DNA from: Streptomyces morookaense
GTDB lineage: Bacteria > Actinomycetota > Actinomycetes > Streptomycetales > Streptomycetaceae
NCBI RefSeq assembly: GCF_013030945.1
Contig: NZ_JABBXF010000095.1
Coordinates: forward strand, 1-44,529
Direction of reading: 5' to 3'
DNA: 44,529 nucleotides
Below, piece by piece: positions 7,485 to 15,817 of this stretch. The first letter of the stretch is position 1; the number at the start of each line of letters is the position of its first letter. Made by a program: the position numbers and the translations under genes. The notes under the pieces are model-generated. The model was not told where the DNA came from and made no database searches. It saw nothing but the letters and a program-made list of their open reading frames with translations.

Positions 7485-8591
7485 CTACCCCGGCCGCACC
7501 ACCCCGAGGACCGGCATCGAGCCCGCGCCCGTCGTCGTCACCTGCCGCCCCGGCCGCGGCGCGTGCACGATCATGCCGTCGCCCACGTACATCCCCACAT
7601 GGCTGGCGTCGGCGAAATAGATGACCAGGTCGCCGGGGCGCATGTCCTTGACGTCCACCCGGGGCAGCTGCCGCCACTGTTCCTGCGAGGTACGCGGTAT
7701 GGCGTGCCCGGCCGCGGCCCAGGCCTTGAGGGTCAGGCCCGAGCAGTCGTAGGTGTCCGGGCCCTCGGCGCCCCAGACGTAGTCCTTGCCGATCTGCGCT
7801 GTCGCAAAGGCGACGGCCCGCCGGCCGTCGGAGCTCGCCGCGCCGGAGCCCGTGAGCAGACCGCCCTGCCCGGCCAGCCATTTCTCCTGCGCCTGCCGGG
7901 CCTGCTCCTCCTCCAGCTGCCGCAGCCGCTCCCGCTCCTTCTCCTGCAGCCGGGACTCCAGCTCCTTCGCCGCCGCCAGCCGGGACTCGATCTCCTTCTT
8001 CGCGTCCTCCTTCTCCCGACGGTCGGCATCGAGCCGCTTCCGGCGCTCGTCGGCGGCCTTGGCGTACCGGTCGAGCTCGGCGCGGGCGGCGGTCTGCTCG
8101 GCGATCAGGTCGCGGGTGGCCTGCTGGCCCTTGTGCAGCAGGGAGACTCCGTTGAAGAAGGCGTCGGGCGAGGGGGCGAAGAACAGCTGGGCCTGCGGCG
8201 ACATCCCGCCGGTGCGGTACTGGGCCCGGGCCAGGGCGCCGGCCTGGTTCTTCAGCCGGTCCAGGCGCTGCTGCGCCTCGGCCAGGGCGCGGGTGATGTC
8301 GGCGACGGACTTCTCCTGGAGGCGTTGCTGTGCGCTCGCCGCGTTGTAGGCGTCGGTGGCCGTCTCGGCCTGCCGGTAAAGGGTCTCCACCTGCCGGTGG
8401 ACCTCTTCCAGGGACGGGTTCGGGCCGGGATCGGCGTACGCCCCGGGCGCGGTCAGCGCGAGGACCGTCCCCGCCGCGCACACGAGCGCGGTGGCGGTGG
8501 CGACCCGCCTGCCGCGGCCCGCCCCAGCGCCCGTCCGTCGTCCAGGAACCCGCACAGGACACCTCCGCGACTCCGCCCCCACGCCTGACAC
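7485..8591 (-). CDS. secreted NlpC/P60 (C40) peptidoglycan endopeptidase with coiled coil, RipA-like
   Basis: A 368-residue exported wall hydrolase. A long signal peptide ends near AYA (51-53). Residues about 58-240 form a coiled coil in two blocks broken by a GGMSPQAQLFFAPSPDAFF hinge, the arrangement of RipA-type enzymes where the coil regulates the catalytic domain. The NlpC/P60 domain holds C283 in YDCSGL, H331 in DASHVGMYVG and H343 in IVHAPRPG. It would cleave D-Glu/diaminopimelate bonds in peptide stems. The GTG at 8589-8591 was taken as start. The gene is divergent from pstS and shares a 297-base intergenic region with it; whether PhoP acts on it too is unknown. Confidence 0.9.
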   Translation of the reverse strand: MSGVGAESRRCPVRVPGRRTGAGAGRGRRVATATALVCAAGTVLALTAPGAYADPGPNPSLEEVHRQVETLYRQAETATDAYNAASAQQRLQEKSVADITRALAEAQQRLDRLKNQAGALARAQYRTGGMSPQAQLFFAPSPDAFFNGVSLLHKGQQATRDLIAEQTAARAELDRYAKAADERRKRLDADRREKEDAKKEIESRLAAAKELESRLQEKERERLRQLEEEQARQAQEKWLAGQGGLLTGSGAASSDGRRAVAFATAQIGKDYVWGAEGPDTYDCSGLTLKAWAAAGHAIPRTSQEQWRQLPRVDVKDMRPGDLVIYFADASHVGMYVGDGMIVHAPRPGRQVTTTGAGSMPVLGVVRPG

Positions 8592-8701
8592 TGCGTCACA
8601 CGGAACCGGATCGTGCCATGGCTGCCCGAAATGGAACAGAGACCTGGGTCACACTTCGACCGGAACCGGCCGCGCCGTCGGCCACCACCCTGATGGGCGA
8701 G

Positions 8702-8745
8702 GTTCACCCTCCGTTCACCCTCCCCCATCGACGGCTTCACCTGAT
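8702..8745 (+). promoter_or_regulatory. PHO box (PhoP-binding direct repeats) upstream of pstS
   Basis: Four 11-base direct-repeat units occur: GTTCACCCTCC at 8702-8712, an identical copy at 8713-8723, a degenerate CCCATCGACGG at 8724-8734 and CTTCACCTGAT at 8735-8745. This is the known Streptomyces PhoP site structure (11-nt units with TTCACC core). It lies 144 bases before pstS and places the pst operon under phosphate starvation control. TAATTT at 8751 may belong to the promoter. Confidence 0.93.
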
Positions 8746-8888
8746 CTGCCTAATTTCGGCCTTGAGGGTGAGAGAGCCACACCGTCCGGACGGCCTCCAC
8801 CAGACTCGGCCGTATCGAACGGCTGAACAGCACGACACACCTCTCGCACGCCGCCCCAGCGGCGGCTCCCGGAAGGAACACCCCAACA

Positions 8889-10019
8889 GTGAAGCTTCAG
8901 CGCAAGAACCGGCTCCGCGCCGTCGCCTTCGGCGCCATCGCCGTCTCCGGCGCCCTGGTCCTCACGGCGTGCGGCTCGGACAACAACAGCGGCGGCTCCA
9001 ACGGTGGCGGCGACTCCACCAAGGCGGCCGGCAACATCAAGTGCGACGGCCAGGGCTCGCTGCTGGCCTCGGGCTCGTCCGCGCAGAAGAACGCCATGGA
9101 CCTGTGGGTCAAGAACTTCACGGCGGCCTGCAAGAACATCCAGATCAACTACAAGCCCACCGGTTCGGGCGCGGGCATCCAGGAGTTCCTCCAGGGCAAG
9201 ACCGCCTTCGCCGGCTCCGACTCGGCGCTCAAGCCGGACGAGGCCGAGAAGTCCAAGGGCGTCCTCAAGGGCGGCCAGGGCATCGACCTCCCGATGGTCG
9301 GCGGCCCGATCGCGATCGGCTACAACGTGCCGGGCGTGGACAACCTGGTCCTCGACGCCGACACCCTCGCCAAGATCTTCGACGGCAAGATCGAGAAGTG
9401 GAACGACGAGGCGATCGCCAAGCTCAACAAGGACGCCAAGCTTCCCGACCTGAAGATCCAGGCGTTCCACCGCTCCGACGAGTCGGGCACCACGGACAAC
9501 TTCACCAAGTACCTCAAGGCCGCGGCCGACAAGTCCTGGCCGTACGAGCCCGCCAAGGCCTTCCCGGTCAAGGGCGGCCAGTCGGCCGACGGTTCGGCCG
9601 GCGTCTCCTCGCAGGTCAAGCAGACCTCGGGCGCCATCTCGTACTTCGAGCTGTCCTACGCGACCGCCAACTCCATCAAGACGGTCAAGCTCAACACCGG
9701 TGCCTCCGCCCCGGTCGAGGCCACCTCGGACAACGCCTCCAAGGCGATCGCCGAGGCAAAGATCACCGGCACCGGCCAGGACCTCGCCCTGAAGCTCAAC
9801 TACACCACCAAGGCCGAGGGCGCCTACCCGATCACCCTGGTGACGTACGAGGTCGTCGGCGACAAGGGCAACAAGCCCGAGACCCTCGCCGCCACCAAGT
9901 CCTTCCTCACCTACATCGCGAGCGAGGACGGCCAGTCCGTGCTGAAGGACCTCGGCTACGCCCCGCTGCCCGCCGAGATCGCCAAGAAGGTCCGCGACAC
10001 CGTCGCGAACATCTCCTGA
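8889..10019 (+). CDS. pstS: phosphate-binding lipoprotein of the Pst transporter
   Basis: A 376-residue periplasmic-type binding protein that captures phosphate outside the membrane and hands it to PstCA. The N-terminus is basic, then hydrophobic, ending in the lipobox LTAC with lipid-modified C28. A serine/glycine/asparagine linker precedes the binding domain. Family motifs are visible: GSGAGIQEF for the binding loop, FAGSD, and HRSDESGTTDNFTKYL. The start is GTG at 8889 with GGAAGG at 8871-8876. The PHO box lies upstream and pstC, pstA and pstB follow, which fixes the assignment. Confidence 0.97.
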   Translation: MKLQRKNRLRAVAFGAIAVSGALVLTACGSDNNSGGSNGGGDSTKAAGNIKCDGQGSLLASGSSAQKNAMDLWVKNFTAACKNIQINYKPTGSGAGIQEFLQGKTAFAGSDSALKPDEAEKSKGVLKGGQGIDLPMVGGPIAIGYNVPGVDNLVLDADTLAKIFDGKIEKWNDEAIAKLNKDAKLPDLKIQAFHRSDESGTTDNFTKYLKAAADKSWPYEPAKAFPVKGGQSADGSAGVSSQVKQTSGAISYFELSYATANSIKTVKLNTGASAPVEATSDNASKAIAEAKITGTGQDLALKLNYTTKAEGAYPITLVTYEVVGDKGNKPETLAATKSFLTYIASEDGQSVLKDLGYAPLPAEIAKKVRDTVANIS

Positions 10020-10025
10020 CCCGGT

Positions 10026-10060
10026 GCGGCCGGCTCCCGCACAGCCCGGGAGCCGGCCGC
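10026..10060 (+). terminator. 14-bp perfect hairpin between pstS and pstC
   Basis: GCGGCCGGCTCCCG (10026-10039) pairs without mismatch with CGGGAGCCGGCCGC (10047-10060), loop 7 bases, starting 6 bases after the pstS stop. Placed inside the operon, it is best read as an attenuator or 3'-end stabiliser that lets PstS be made in excess over the membrane components. That role is inference. Confidence 0.75.
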
Positions 10061-10133
10061 GCCATCCGGTGCACCGCCGCGCCAGGAGCCGTGACCCGCA
10101 AACGGGACCGGTTCCGCAGACCGGAGAAACCCC

Positions 10134-11129
10134 ATGGACATAACATCCGCCACAGCAAGCCCACCGCCCGCACCGGGCGCCGGCCCCTCTCCCGCCCGGC
10201 AGCAGGGCAGGGCGGCCACCCGCGCCGGTGACCGCGTCTTCCTCGCGCTCTCCCGGGGCTCCGGGATCCTGCTCCTGGTGATCATGGCCGCCATCGCGGT
10301 CTTCCTCACCGTCCGGGCCGCCAACGCCCTCTCGCAGGACCACGGCAACTTCTTCACCGCCTTCGAGTGGAACGCCAACGCCAACCCGCCGGTCTTCGGC
10401 ATCGCGGTACTGGCCTTCGGCACGATCGTCAGCTCGCTGATCGCCATGGCCATCGCCGTCCCGGTCGCCATCGGCATCGCGCTGTTCATCACGCACTACG
10501 CGCCGCGCAAGCTGGCCACCCCGCTGTCGTACGTCATCGACCTGCTGGCCGCCGTGCCCTCGATCGTCTACGGCCTGTGGGGCGCCCTCTTCCTGGTGCC
10601 GCACCTGGGCGGGCTCTACAGCTGGTTCAACGACTACCTCGGCTGGACCGGGATCCTCGCCTACCACGACGGCGCCGCCCGCTCGCTGTTCACCATCGGC
10701 ATCCTGCTGGCGATCATGATCCTGCCGATCGTCACCAGCGTCAGCCGCGAGGTCTTCCGCCAGGCTCCCCGGATGCACGAGGAGGCCGCCCTGGCCCTCG
10801 GCGCCACCCGCTGGGAGGTCATCCGGCTGTCGGTCCTGCCCTTCGGCCGCTCCGGCGTCATCAGCGCGTCGATGCTGGGCCTCGGCCGCGCGCTCGGCGA
10901 GACCATGGCCGTCGCCACGGTCCTCTCCCCCAGCTTCACCATCAGCACCAGCCTGCTGGACCCGGGCGGTGGCACGTTCGCCCAGAACATCGCCAGCAGC
11001 TTCAAGGAGTCCGGTGAGCTCGGCAAGGACGCCCTGATCGCCTCCGGCCTCGTCCTCTTCGTCCTCACCCTGCTGGTCAACGGCGCGGCCCGGATGATCA
11101 TCGCCCGCCGCAAGGAGTACTCGGCATGA
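10134..11129 (+). CDS. pstC: phosphate ABC transporter permease PstC
   Basis: A 331-residue inner-membrane permease with about six membrane helices. A first helix at residues 41-60 is followed by a loop and the MetI-like permease core, and the EAA-like cytoplasmic loop reads EEAALALGATRWEVIRLSVLP. It pairs with PstA as the phosphate channel. The start is ATG at 10134 with GGAGAAA upstream; the proline/alanine-rich first 25 residues are typical of actinobacterial PstC. Its stop overlaps the pstA start (ATGA at 11126-11129). Confidence 0.96.
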   Translation: MDITSATASPPPAPGAGPSPARQQGRAATRAGDRVFLALSRGSGILLLVIMAAIAVFLTVRAANALSQDHGNFFTAFEWNANANPPVFGIAVLAFGTIVSSLIAMAIAVPVAIGIALFITHYAPRKLATPLSYVIDLLAAVPSIVYGLWGALFLVPHLGGLYSWFNDYLGWTGILAYHDGAARSLFTIGILLAIMILPIVTSVSREVFRQAPRMHEEAALALGATRWEVIRLSVLPFGRSGVISASMLGLGRALGETMAVATVLSPSFTISTSLLDPGGGTFAQNIASSFKESGELGKDALIASGLVLFVLTLLVNGAARMIIARRKEYSA

Positions 11130-12211
11130 GCGGAGTGACCATGGACCGCACGCCGGTCGCCGGGAGCGGCGCCCCGCAGCCGTCGTACAGCCTGCGCCAA
11201 CCGCGCCTCCCGCGCTGGACCCCGGCCGCCCTCGCCGCCGCCGCGGTCGCCGCCGGCACCGGCATCGGCCTCGGCGCCGGACTGAGCAGCCACATGCAGT
11301 GGGGCCTGATCGCCGCCCTCCTCTACGTCGCCGCCATGTACGTCCTCGCCACCCGCGTCGAGGGCCGCCGCCAGGCCAAGGACCGGCTGGCCACCAGCCT
11401 CGTCTGGGTCTGCTTCGTCCTCGCGGTCGTCCCGCTGGTCTCCCTGGTGTGGGAGACCATCTCGCGCGGCGTGAAGGTACTGGACGTCGACTTCCTGACC
11501 CACTCCATGGGCGGCGTCCTCACCATCCGGCCCGGCGGCGGCGTCTACCACGCCATCATCGGCACCCTGGAACAGGTCGGCATCGCCACCGCCATCGCGG
11601 CCCCCCTCGGCCTGCTCACCGCGATCTACCTGGTGGAGTACGGGCGTGGCCGGCTGGCCAAGGCCGTCACCTTCTTCGTCGACGTGATGACGGGCATCCC
11701 GTCCATCGTCGCGGGCCTGTTCATCCTCAGCTTCTGGATCATCATGCTCGACAACGGCTACTCCGGCTTCGCCGGATCGATGGCCCTCGCGATCCTGATG
11801 GTGCCGGTCGTCGTGCGCTCGACGGAGGAGATGCTCAAGCTCGTGCCGAACGAGCTGCGCGAGGCCTCGCTCGCCCTCGGCGTGCCGAAGTGGCGCACGA
11901 TCCTCAAGGTCGTCCTCCCCACGGCCATCGGCGGCATCGCCACCGGCGTGATGCTCGCCGTCGCCCGCATCGCGGGCGAGACCGCCCCGATCGTCCTCCT
12001 GGTCTTCGGCTCCCAGGTCATCAACAACAACCCCTTCGACGGAGCCCAGTCCTCCCTGCCGTACTACATCTACGAGCAGTGGGCGGCCGGCAACGAGGCC
12101 AGCTACGACCGCGCCTGGGCGGCGGCCCTGGTCCTCATCGCCTTCGTCATGATCCTCAACCTGGTGGCCCGCGGCATCGCCCGCTGGAAGGCCCCGCAGT
12201 CCAGCCGCTGA
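11126..12211 (+). CDS. pstA: phosphate ABC transporter permease PstA
   Basis: A 361-residue permease, the partner of PstC. Two short hydrophobic segments near residues 34-51 and 56-72 precede the MetI-like permease core. The EAA loop is LREASLALGVPKWRTILKVVLP. The C-terminal region includes the periplasmic loop QVINNNPFDGAQSSLPYYIYEQ common in PstA. It is translationally coupled to pstC by the ATGA overlap and followed 32 bases later by pstB. Confidence 0.96.
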   Translation: MSGVTMDRTPVAGSGAPQPSYSLRQPRLPRWTPAALAAAAVAAGTGIGLGAGLSSHMQWGLIAALLYVAAMYVLATRVEGRRQAKDRLATSLVWVCFVLAVVPLVSLVWETISRGVKVLDVDFLTHSMGGVLTIRPGGGVYHAIIGTLEQVGIATAIAAPLGLLTAIYLVEYGRGRLAKAVTFFVDVMTGIPSIVAGLFILSFWIIMLDNGYSGFAGSMALAILMVPVVVRSTEEMLKLVPNELREASLALGVPKWRTILKVVLPTAIGGIATGVMLAVARIAGETAPIVLLVFGSQVINNNPFDGAQSSLPYYIYEQWAAGNEASYDRAWAAALVLIAFVMILNLVARGIARWKAPQSSR

Positions 12212-12243
12212 CCGCGTCCGTTGTGAAAGAAGTAGTGATCCCC

Positions 12244-13023
12244 ATGGCCAAGCGAATCGACGTCAGCGGCCTCTCCGCCTTCTACGGCGCCCACAAGGCC
12301 ATCGACGACATCTCCATGACCGTCGAGCCCCGCTCCGTGACCGCCTTCATCGGCCCCTCCGGCTGCGGCAAGTCCACCTTCCTGCGCACCCTCAACCGCA
12401 TGCACGAGGTCACCCCCGGCGGCCGCGTCGAGGGCAAGGTGCTGCTGGACGACGAGAACCTCTACGGCCCCGGCGTCGACCCGGTCTCCGTGCGCCGCAC
12501 GGTCGGCATGGTCTTCCAGCGGCCGAACCCCTTCCCGACCATGTCCATCTACGAGAACGTGGCCGCCGGTCTCCGCCTCAACGGCACCCGCGTCCGCAAG
12601 TCCGAGCTGGACGCCGTCGTCGAGAAGTCGCTGCAGGGCGCCAACCTGTGGAAGGAGGTCAAGGACCGCCTCGACAAGCCGGGCGCCGGCCTCTCCGGCG
12701 GCCAGCAGCAGCGGCTGTGCATCGCACGGGCCATCGCGGTCGAGCCGCAGGTCCTGCTGATGGACGAGCCCTGCTCGGCGCTCGACCCGATCTCGACGCT
12801 CGCCATCGAGGACCTCATAGGCGAGCTGAAGGAGCGGTTCACGATCGTCATCGTGACCCACAACATGCAGCAGGCGGCCCGCGTCTCGGACCGCACCGCC
12901 TTCTTCAACCTGGCGGGCGTGGGCCAGCCGGGCCGTCTCGTCGAGATCGACGAGACGGCGAGGATCTTCTCGAACCCGTCGGTCCAGGCGACCGAGGACT
13001 ACATCTCGGGCCGGTTCGGATAA
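12244..13023 (+). CDS. pstB: phosphate ABC transporter ATP-binding protein PstB
   Basis: A 259-residue ATPase that powers PstCA. The Walker A is GPSGCGKST (37-45), the Q-loop lies in VGMVFQRPNPFP, the signature is LSGGQQQRL, the Walker B is VLLMDEPCSALD and the H-loop is IVTHNMQQA. Length and the PNPFPTMSIYENV stretch are typical PstB. The ATG at 12244 was chosen; the longer open frame to 11299 in the same phase is arginine-rich noise over pstA. Two hairpins follow the gene. Confidence 0.97.
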   Translation: MAKRIDVSGLSAFYGAHKAIDDISMTVEPRSVTAFIGPSGCGKSTFLRTLNRMHEVTPGGRVEGKVLLDDENLYGPGVDPVSVRRTVGMVFQRPNPFPTMSIYENVAAGLRLNGTRVRKSELDAVVEKSLQGANLWKEVKDRLDKPGAGLSGGQQQRLCIARAIAVEPQVLLMDEPCSALDPISTLAIEDLIGELKERFTIVIVTHNMQQAARVSDRTAFFNLAGVGQPGRLVEIDETARIFSNPSVQATEDYISGRFG

Positions 13024-13038
13024 ACCCTGCCCAGGACT

Positions 13039-13078
13039 CGCCTCTGCGGCGCTGCATGGCGGTGCCGCCGCAAAGGCG
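13039..13078. terminator. hairpin downstream of pstB (first of two)
   Basis: CGCCTCTGCGGCG (13039-13051) pairs with CGCCGCAAAGGCG (13066-13078) with one mismatch over a 14-base loop, 15 bases after the pstB stop. Confidence 0.65.
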
Positions 13079-13081
13079 AAA

Positions 13082-13118
13082 GGGCCCGTCCCCCTGTTCG
13101 TACCAGGGGGACGGGCCC
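13082..13118. terminator. 15-bp perfect bidirectional terminator between pstB and pit
   Basis: GGGCCCGTCCCCCTG (13082-13096) pairs exactly with CAGGGGGACGGGCCC (13104-13118), loop TTCGTAC. It sits between the convergent pstB and pit genes, next to a second hairpin, and should stop read-through both ways. Confidence 0.85.
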
Positions 13119-13153
13119 ACACCCTCGTGCCGTGCCCGTAAGGGGCGCGGGGC

Positions 13154-14152
13154 TCACGCAAACGCCAGGTGACCGACCCAGTAGCAGAGCGCCGCGACAG
13201 CGGCGGCCGCCGGCATCGTGATGAACCAGCCGAGAATGATGTTCTTGGCGACCCCCCAACGCACCGCGTTGACCCGCTTGGTCGCCCCCACACCCATGAT
13301 CGCCGAGGTGATGACATGGGTCGTCGAGATCGGCGCCTGGAACAGGAACGCCGTGCTGAACATGACCGACGCACCCGTGGTCTCCGCCGCGAAACCCTGC
13401 GGCGGGTCCAGCTCGATGATCTTCCGGCCCAGCGTGCGCATGATGCGCCAGCCGCCCGCGTACGTACCGAGCGACAGCATCACCGCACAGGCGATCTTCA
13501 CCCAGACCGGGATCTGGTCGTTCGGACCCTCGACGCCGCCGATGACCAGGGCCATCACCACGATGCCCATGGTCTTCTGGGCGTCCTGCAGACCATGGCC
13601 GAGGGCCATGCCCGCCGCCGACACCGTCTGGGCGATCCGGAAGCCCCGCTTCGCCTTGTGCGGGTTCGCCTTCCGGAAGAGCCACATGATGGCGACCATG
13701 ACGAGGTAGCCCAGCACCAGCCCGACCAGCGGCGACAGGAACATCGGCAGGACGACCTTGTCCCAGACGCCCCACCAGTAGACGGTCGACGAACCGGCGA
13801 GGGCCGCGCCCACCATGCCGCCGAAGAGCGCGTGGCTGGAGGAGGACGGCAGGCCGAAGTACCAGGTGACCAGGTTCCAGACGATCGCGCCGACCAGGGC
13901 GGAGAAGAGGATCAGCATCCCCTGGTTGCCGGTCGGCGTCTCGATCAGGCCCTTGCTGACGGTGTGCGCGACGCCGCTGCCGAGGAACGCACCGGCGAGG
14001 TTCATCACCGCGGCCATCGCCAGGGCCGCGCGCGGGGTCAGCGCCCGCGTGGAGACCGAGGTCGCGATCGCGTTCGCGGAGTCGTGGAAGCCGTTCGTAT
14101 AGGTGAAGCCGAGCGCGACCGCGATGGTCACGACAAGTGCAAACGTATCCAC
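13154..14152 (-). CDS. pitH: low-affinity inorganic phosphate transporter (Pit family)
   Basis: A 332-residue PiT permease with about ten membrane helices. Both diagnostic repeats are present: TNGFHDSANAIATSV at about 19-33 and EGPNDQIPVW in the second half; the two SS-rich loops (GLPSSSSHALFGG and APISTTHVITSAIMG) are also typical. It takes up metal-phosphate complexes when phosphate is plentiful, complementing the starvation-induced Pst system that converges on it. It is the second gene of an operon with DUF47, 6 bases downstream. The symbol follows S. coelicolor usage from memory. Confidence 0.94.
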   Translation of the reverse strand: MDTFALVVTIAVALGFTYTNGFHDSANAIATSVSTRALTPRAALAMAAVMNLAGAFLGSGVAHTVSKGLIETPTGNQGMLILFSALVGAIVWNLVTWYFGLPSSSSHALFGGMVGAALAGSSTVYWWGVWDKVVLPMFLSPLVGLVLGYLVMVAIMWLFRKANPHKAKRGFRIAQTVSAAGMALGHGLQDAQKTMGIVVMALVIGGVEGPNDQIPVWVKIACAVMLSLGTYAGGWRIMRTLGRKIIELDPPQGFAAETTGASVMFSTAFLFQAPISTTHVITSAIMGVGATKRVNAVRWGVAKNIILGWFITMPAAAAVAALCYWVGHLAFA

Positions 14153-14158
14153 CGGGGG

Positions 14159-14779
14159 TCAGGACTCCTTGACCGCGATGGTCTCGACGGTGTTCGCGAC
14201 GTGCTCGAACGCGTCGGCGGCCTCCTCCAGCACATCCACGACCTGCTTGAGCTTGAGCACCTCGATGGCGTCGTACTTGCCGTTGAAGAGCTGGGCGAGC
14301 AGCTTGCGGTGGATCTGGTCGGCCTGGTTCTCCAGCCGGTTGACCTCGATCCAGTACTCCGTGAGGTTCGTCATCGTGCGGAGGTTGGGCATGGCCTCGG
14401 CGGTCAGCTCCGCGGCCCGGGCCAGGACCTCGATCTGCTGCTCGACGCCCTTGGGCAGTTCCTCGATCTGGTAGAGGACGACCAGGTCGACGGCCTCCTC
14501 CATGAAGTCCATGATGTCGTCGAGCGAACCGGCGAGGGCGTAGATGTCCTCGCGGTCGAACGGCGTGATGAAGGAGGAGTTCAGCTGGTGGAAGATCGCG
14601 TGCGTCGCGTCGTCCCCCGCGTGCTCCGCTGCCCGCATGCGCTCGGCGATCTCGGCCCGGGCGGAGGGTTCCGCGCCGAGCAGTTCCATCAGGAGCTTGG
14701 AGCCCGTGACGATGTTGTCCGCGGACGCGGCGAACATGTCGTAGAAGCTCGTCTCCCTGGGGGTCAGACGAAAGCGCAC
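14159..14779 (-). CDS. DUF47 (PhoU-like) Pit accessory protein
   Basis: A 206-residue all-helical cytoplasmic protein with the DUF47 pattern: an N-terminal FYDMFAASADNIVTGSKLLM helix, a metal-ligand-like EHAGDDATHAI and FITPFDREDIYALAGSLDDI, the PhoU-type ExxxD-like motifs. Members sit beside Pit transporters and probably regulate them as PhoU does Pst. It opens the minus-strand operon. No convincing PHO box is visible in the 250 bases upstream, in contrast to pstS. Confidence 0.93.
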   Translation of the reverse strand: MRFRLTPRETSFYDMFAASADNIVTGSKLLMELLGAEPSARAEIAERMRAAEHAGDDATHAIFHQLNSSFITPFDREDIYALAGSLDDIMDFMEEAVDLVVLYQIEELPKGVEQQIEVLARAAELTAEAMPNLRTMTNLTEYWIEVNRLENQADQIHRKLLAQLFNGKYDAIEVLKLKQVVDVLEEAADAFEHVANTVETIAVKES

Positions 14780-14925
14780 GTGGGATCCTCGGGGTGCAGC
14801 GGAATCGGTCTCGTCGATGCTAGGCGCATCATCCGGCCACAGCTAACTGGCATTCCCTCAGTGTCGCCCATCGGGCAGAGTGCTCACCAAGGCGGTACCG
14901 CCTCCGACGGGGAATTTCGGTAGAA

Positions 14926-14944
14926 TATACCCATAGGGGGTATA
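14926..14944. promoter_or_regulatory. CsoR operator overlapping the csoR promoter
   Basis: TATACCC (14926-14932) and GGGTATA (14938-14944) are inverted copies around ATAGG, giving the A/T-flanked G-tract palindrome known for copper-sensing CsoR. TAGAAT at 14921-14926 is a plausible -10 box directly abutting it. Autorepression relieved by Cu(I) is the expected logic. Confidence 0.85.
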
Positions 14945-15031
14945 CAAATCGGCTCTGACCGCGGTCCTGTGCACTGCGAACGCATTATGGATGACCAGCA
15001 CAAACAGGCCGGTGGAAGCACGGAGGGCAGC

Positions 15032-15403
15032 ATGACGGCCACGGAGGCCACAGTGACCAGCACCACTGATCCGGCCACGGAGGCCTGCCACGGCGCACCG
15101 GAGACCCCCGGGGCGGCCGGCCCCCACGGCTACAGCAAGCAGAAGGACCAGCACCTCAAGCGGCTGCGCCGGATCGAGGGCCAGATCCGCGGCCTGCAGC
15201 GGATGGTCGAGGAAGACGTCTACTGCATCGACATACTCACGCAGGTCTCGGCGAGCACGAAGGCCCTGCAGTCGTTCGCGCTGCAGCTGCTGCAGGAGCA
15301 CCTGCGGCACTGCGTGGCACAGGCGGCCGTGCAGGGGGGCGACGAGATCGATGCCAAGGTGGCGGAGGCCAGTGCGGCGATTGCGCGGTTGCTGCGGACC
15401 TAG
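15032..15403 (+). CDS. csoR: copper-sensing repressor, CsoR family
   Basis: A 123-residue helical repressor. The C-x24-H-x3-C copper ligand set is present as C65 (DVYCIDILTQ), H90 and C94 (EHLRHC), with the same spacing as M. tuberculosis C36/H61/C65. The family's HLKRLRRIEGQIRGLQRMV helix is intact. I chose ATG at 15032 because GGAGGG precedes it; in-frame GTG 14969 and ATG 14987 would add unconserved residues. The CsoR operator is just upstream. No copA or copZ adjoins, so its targets lie elsewhere. Confidence 0.93.
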   Translation: MTATEATVTSTTDPATEACHGAPETPGAAGPHGYSKQKDQHLKRLRRIEGQIRGLQRMVEEDVYCIDILTQVSASTKALQSFALQLLQEHLRHCVAQAAVQGGDEIDAKVAEASAAIARLLRT

Positions 15404-15472
15404 CGTCGTGTTGTGCCTGCGGGCCGGCTGTGGCTGGTCGCGCCCACGCGGCGGAGCCGCATATTCAGCAGA

Positions 15473-15497
15473 GCCCCGCGCCCCTTTCGGGGCGCGG
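15473..15497. terminator. GC-rich hairpin between csoR and a small gene, part of a dispersed repeat
   Basis: CCGCGCCCC (15476-15484) pairs with GGGGCGCGG (15489-15497) over TTTC. The 14-mer AGCCCCGCGCCCCT here recurs inverted at 13141-13154. It lies between the convergent csoR and the small gene ending at 15512 and can terminate both. Confidence 0.7.
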
Positions 15498-15511
15498 CAG
15501 CGGGCCGCCCA

Positions 15512-15691
15512 TCACTCCGCCCCGTCCTCCCGGGGCGCCCATGGGCCCACGCCCAGGACCTGGTCGATGCGGTCGGCGCTGAGCCGGTCCTCGTCGGCAC
15601 TGGATGCGGCGATCATCAAATCGCCGTAGAGATCGATCTCGACGAGGGCCACGGGATCCGTCCCGCACGACGAACCGCGTCGCGAAACCAC
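15512..15691 (-). CDS. small conserved hypothetical protein (59 aa)
   Basis: A short acidic protein containing SSCGTDPVALVEIDLYGDLM, then SADEDRLSADRIDQVLGVGP. I chose the GTG at 15689-15691 because AGGAGGTGA, a near-perfect ribosome site, lies 6 bases upstream; a GTG nine bases earlier overlaps that site. The sequence resembles small Streptomyces proteins I have seen without function. Its good Shine-Dalgarno and codon bias support a real gene. It is separate from the upstream lipoprotein by 126 bases. Confidence 0.7.
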   Translation of the reverse strand: MVSRRGSSCGTDPVALVEIDLYGDLMIAASSADEDRLSADRIDQVLGVGPWAPREDGAE

Positions 15692-15817
15692 GTGATTCAC
15701 CTCCTCGCGTTTCCCCGGGGCACCCCCTCGGGCCCCGGCTGTCCAGCGTAGTGAGCGGCTCCCACAGTGGGCATGACACAGATGGACCATTTCCATGGCC
15801 AACTGCGCCTCGCCGCA

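Noticed and set aside
8592..8701. Possible c-di-AMP (ydaO) riboswitch before the RipA-like hydrolase
   Set aside because: I could not find the conserved junction sequences on the minus strand in the 110 bases upstream.
14780..14968. PHO box for the DUF47-pit operon
   Set aside because: No pair of 11-base TTCACC-like units is present in the upstream region.
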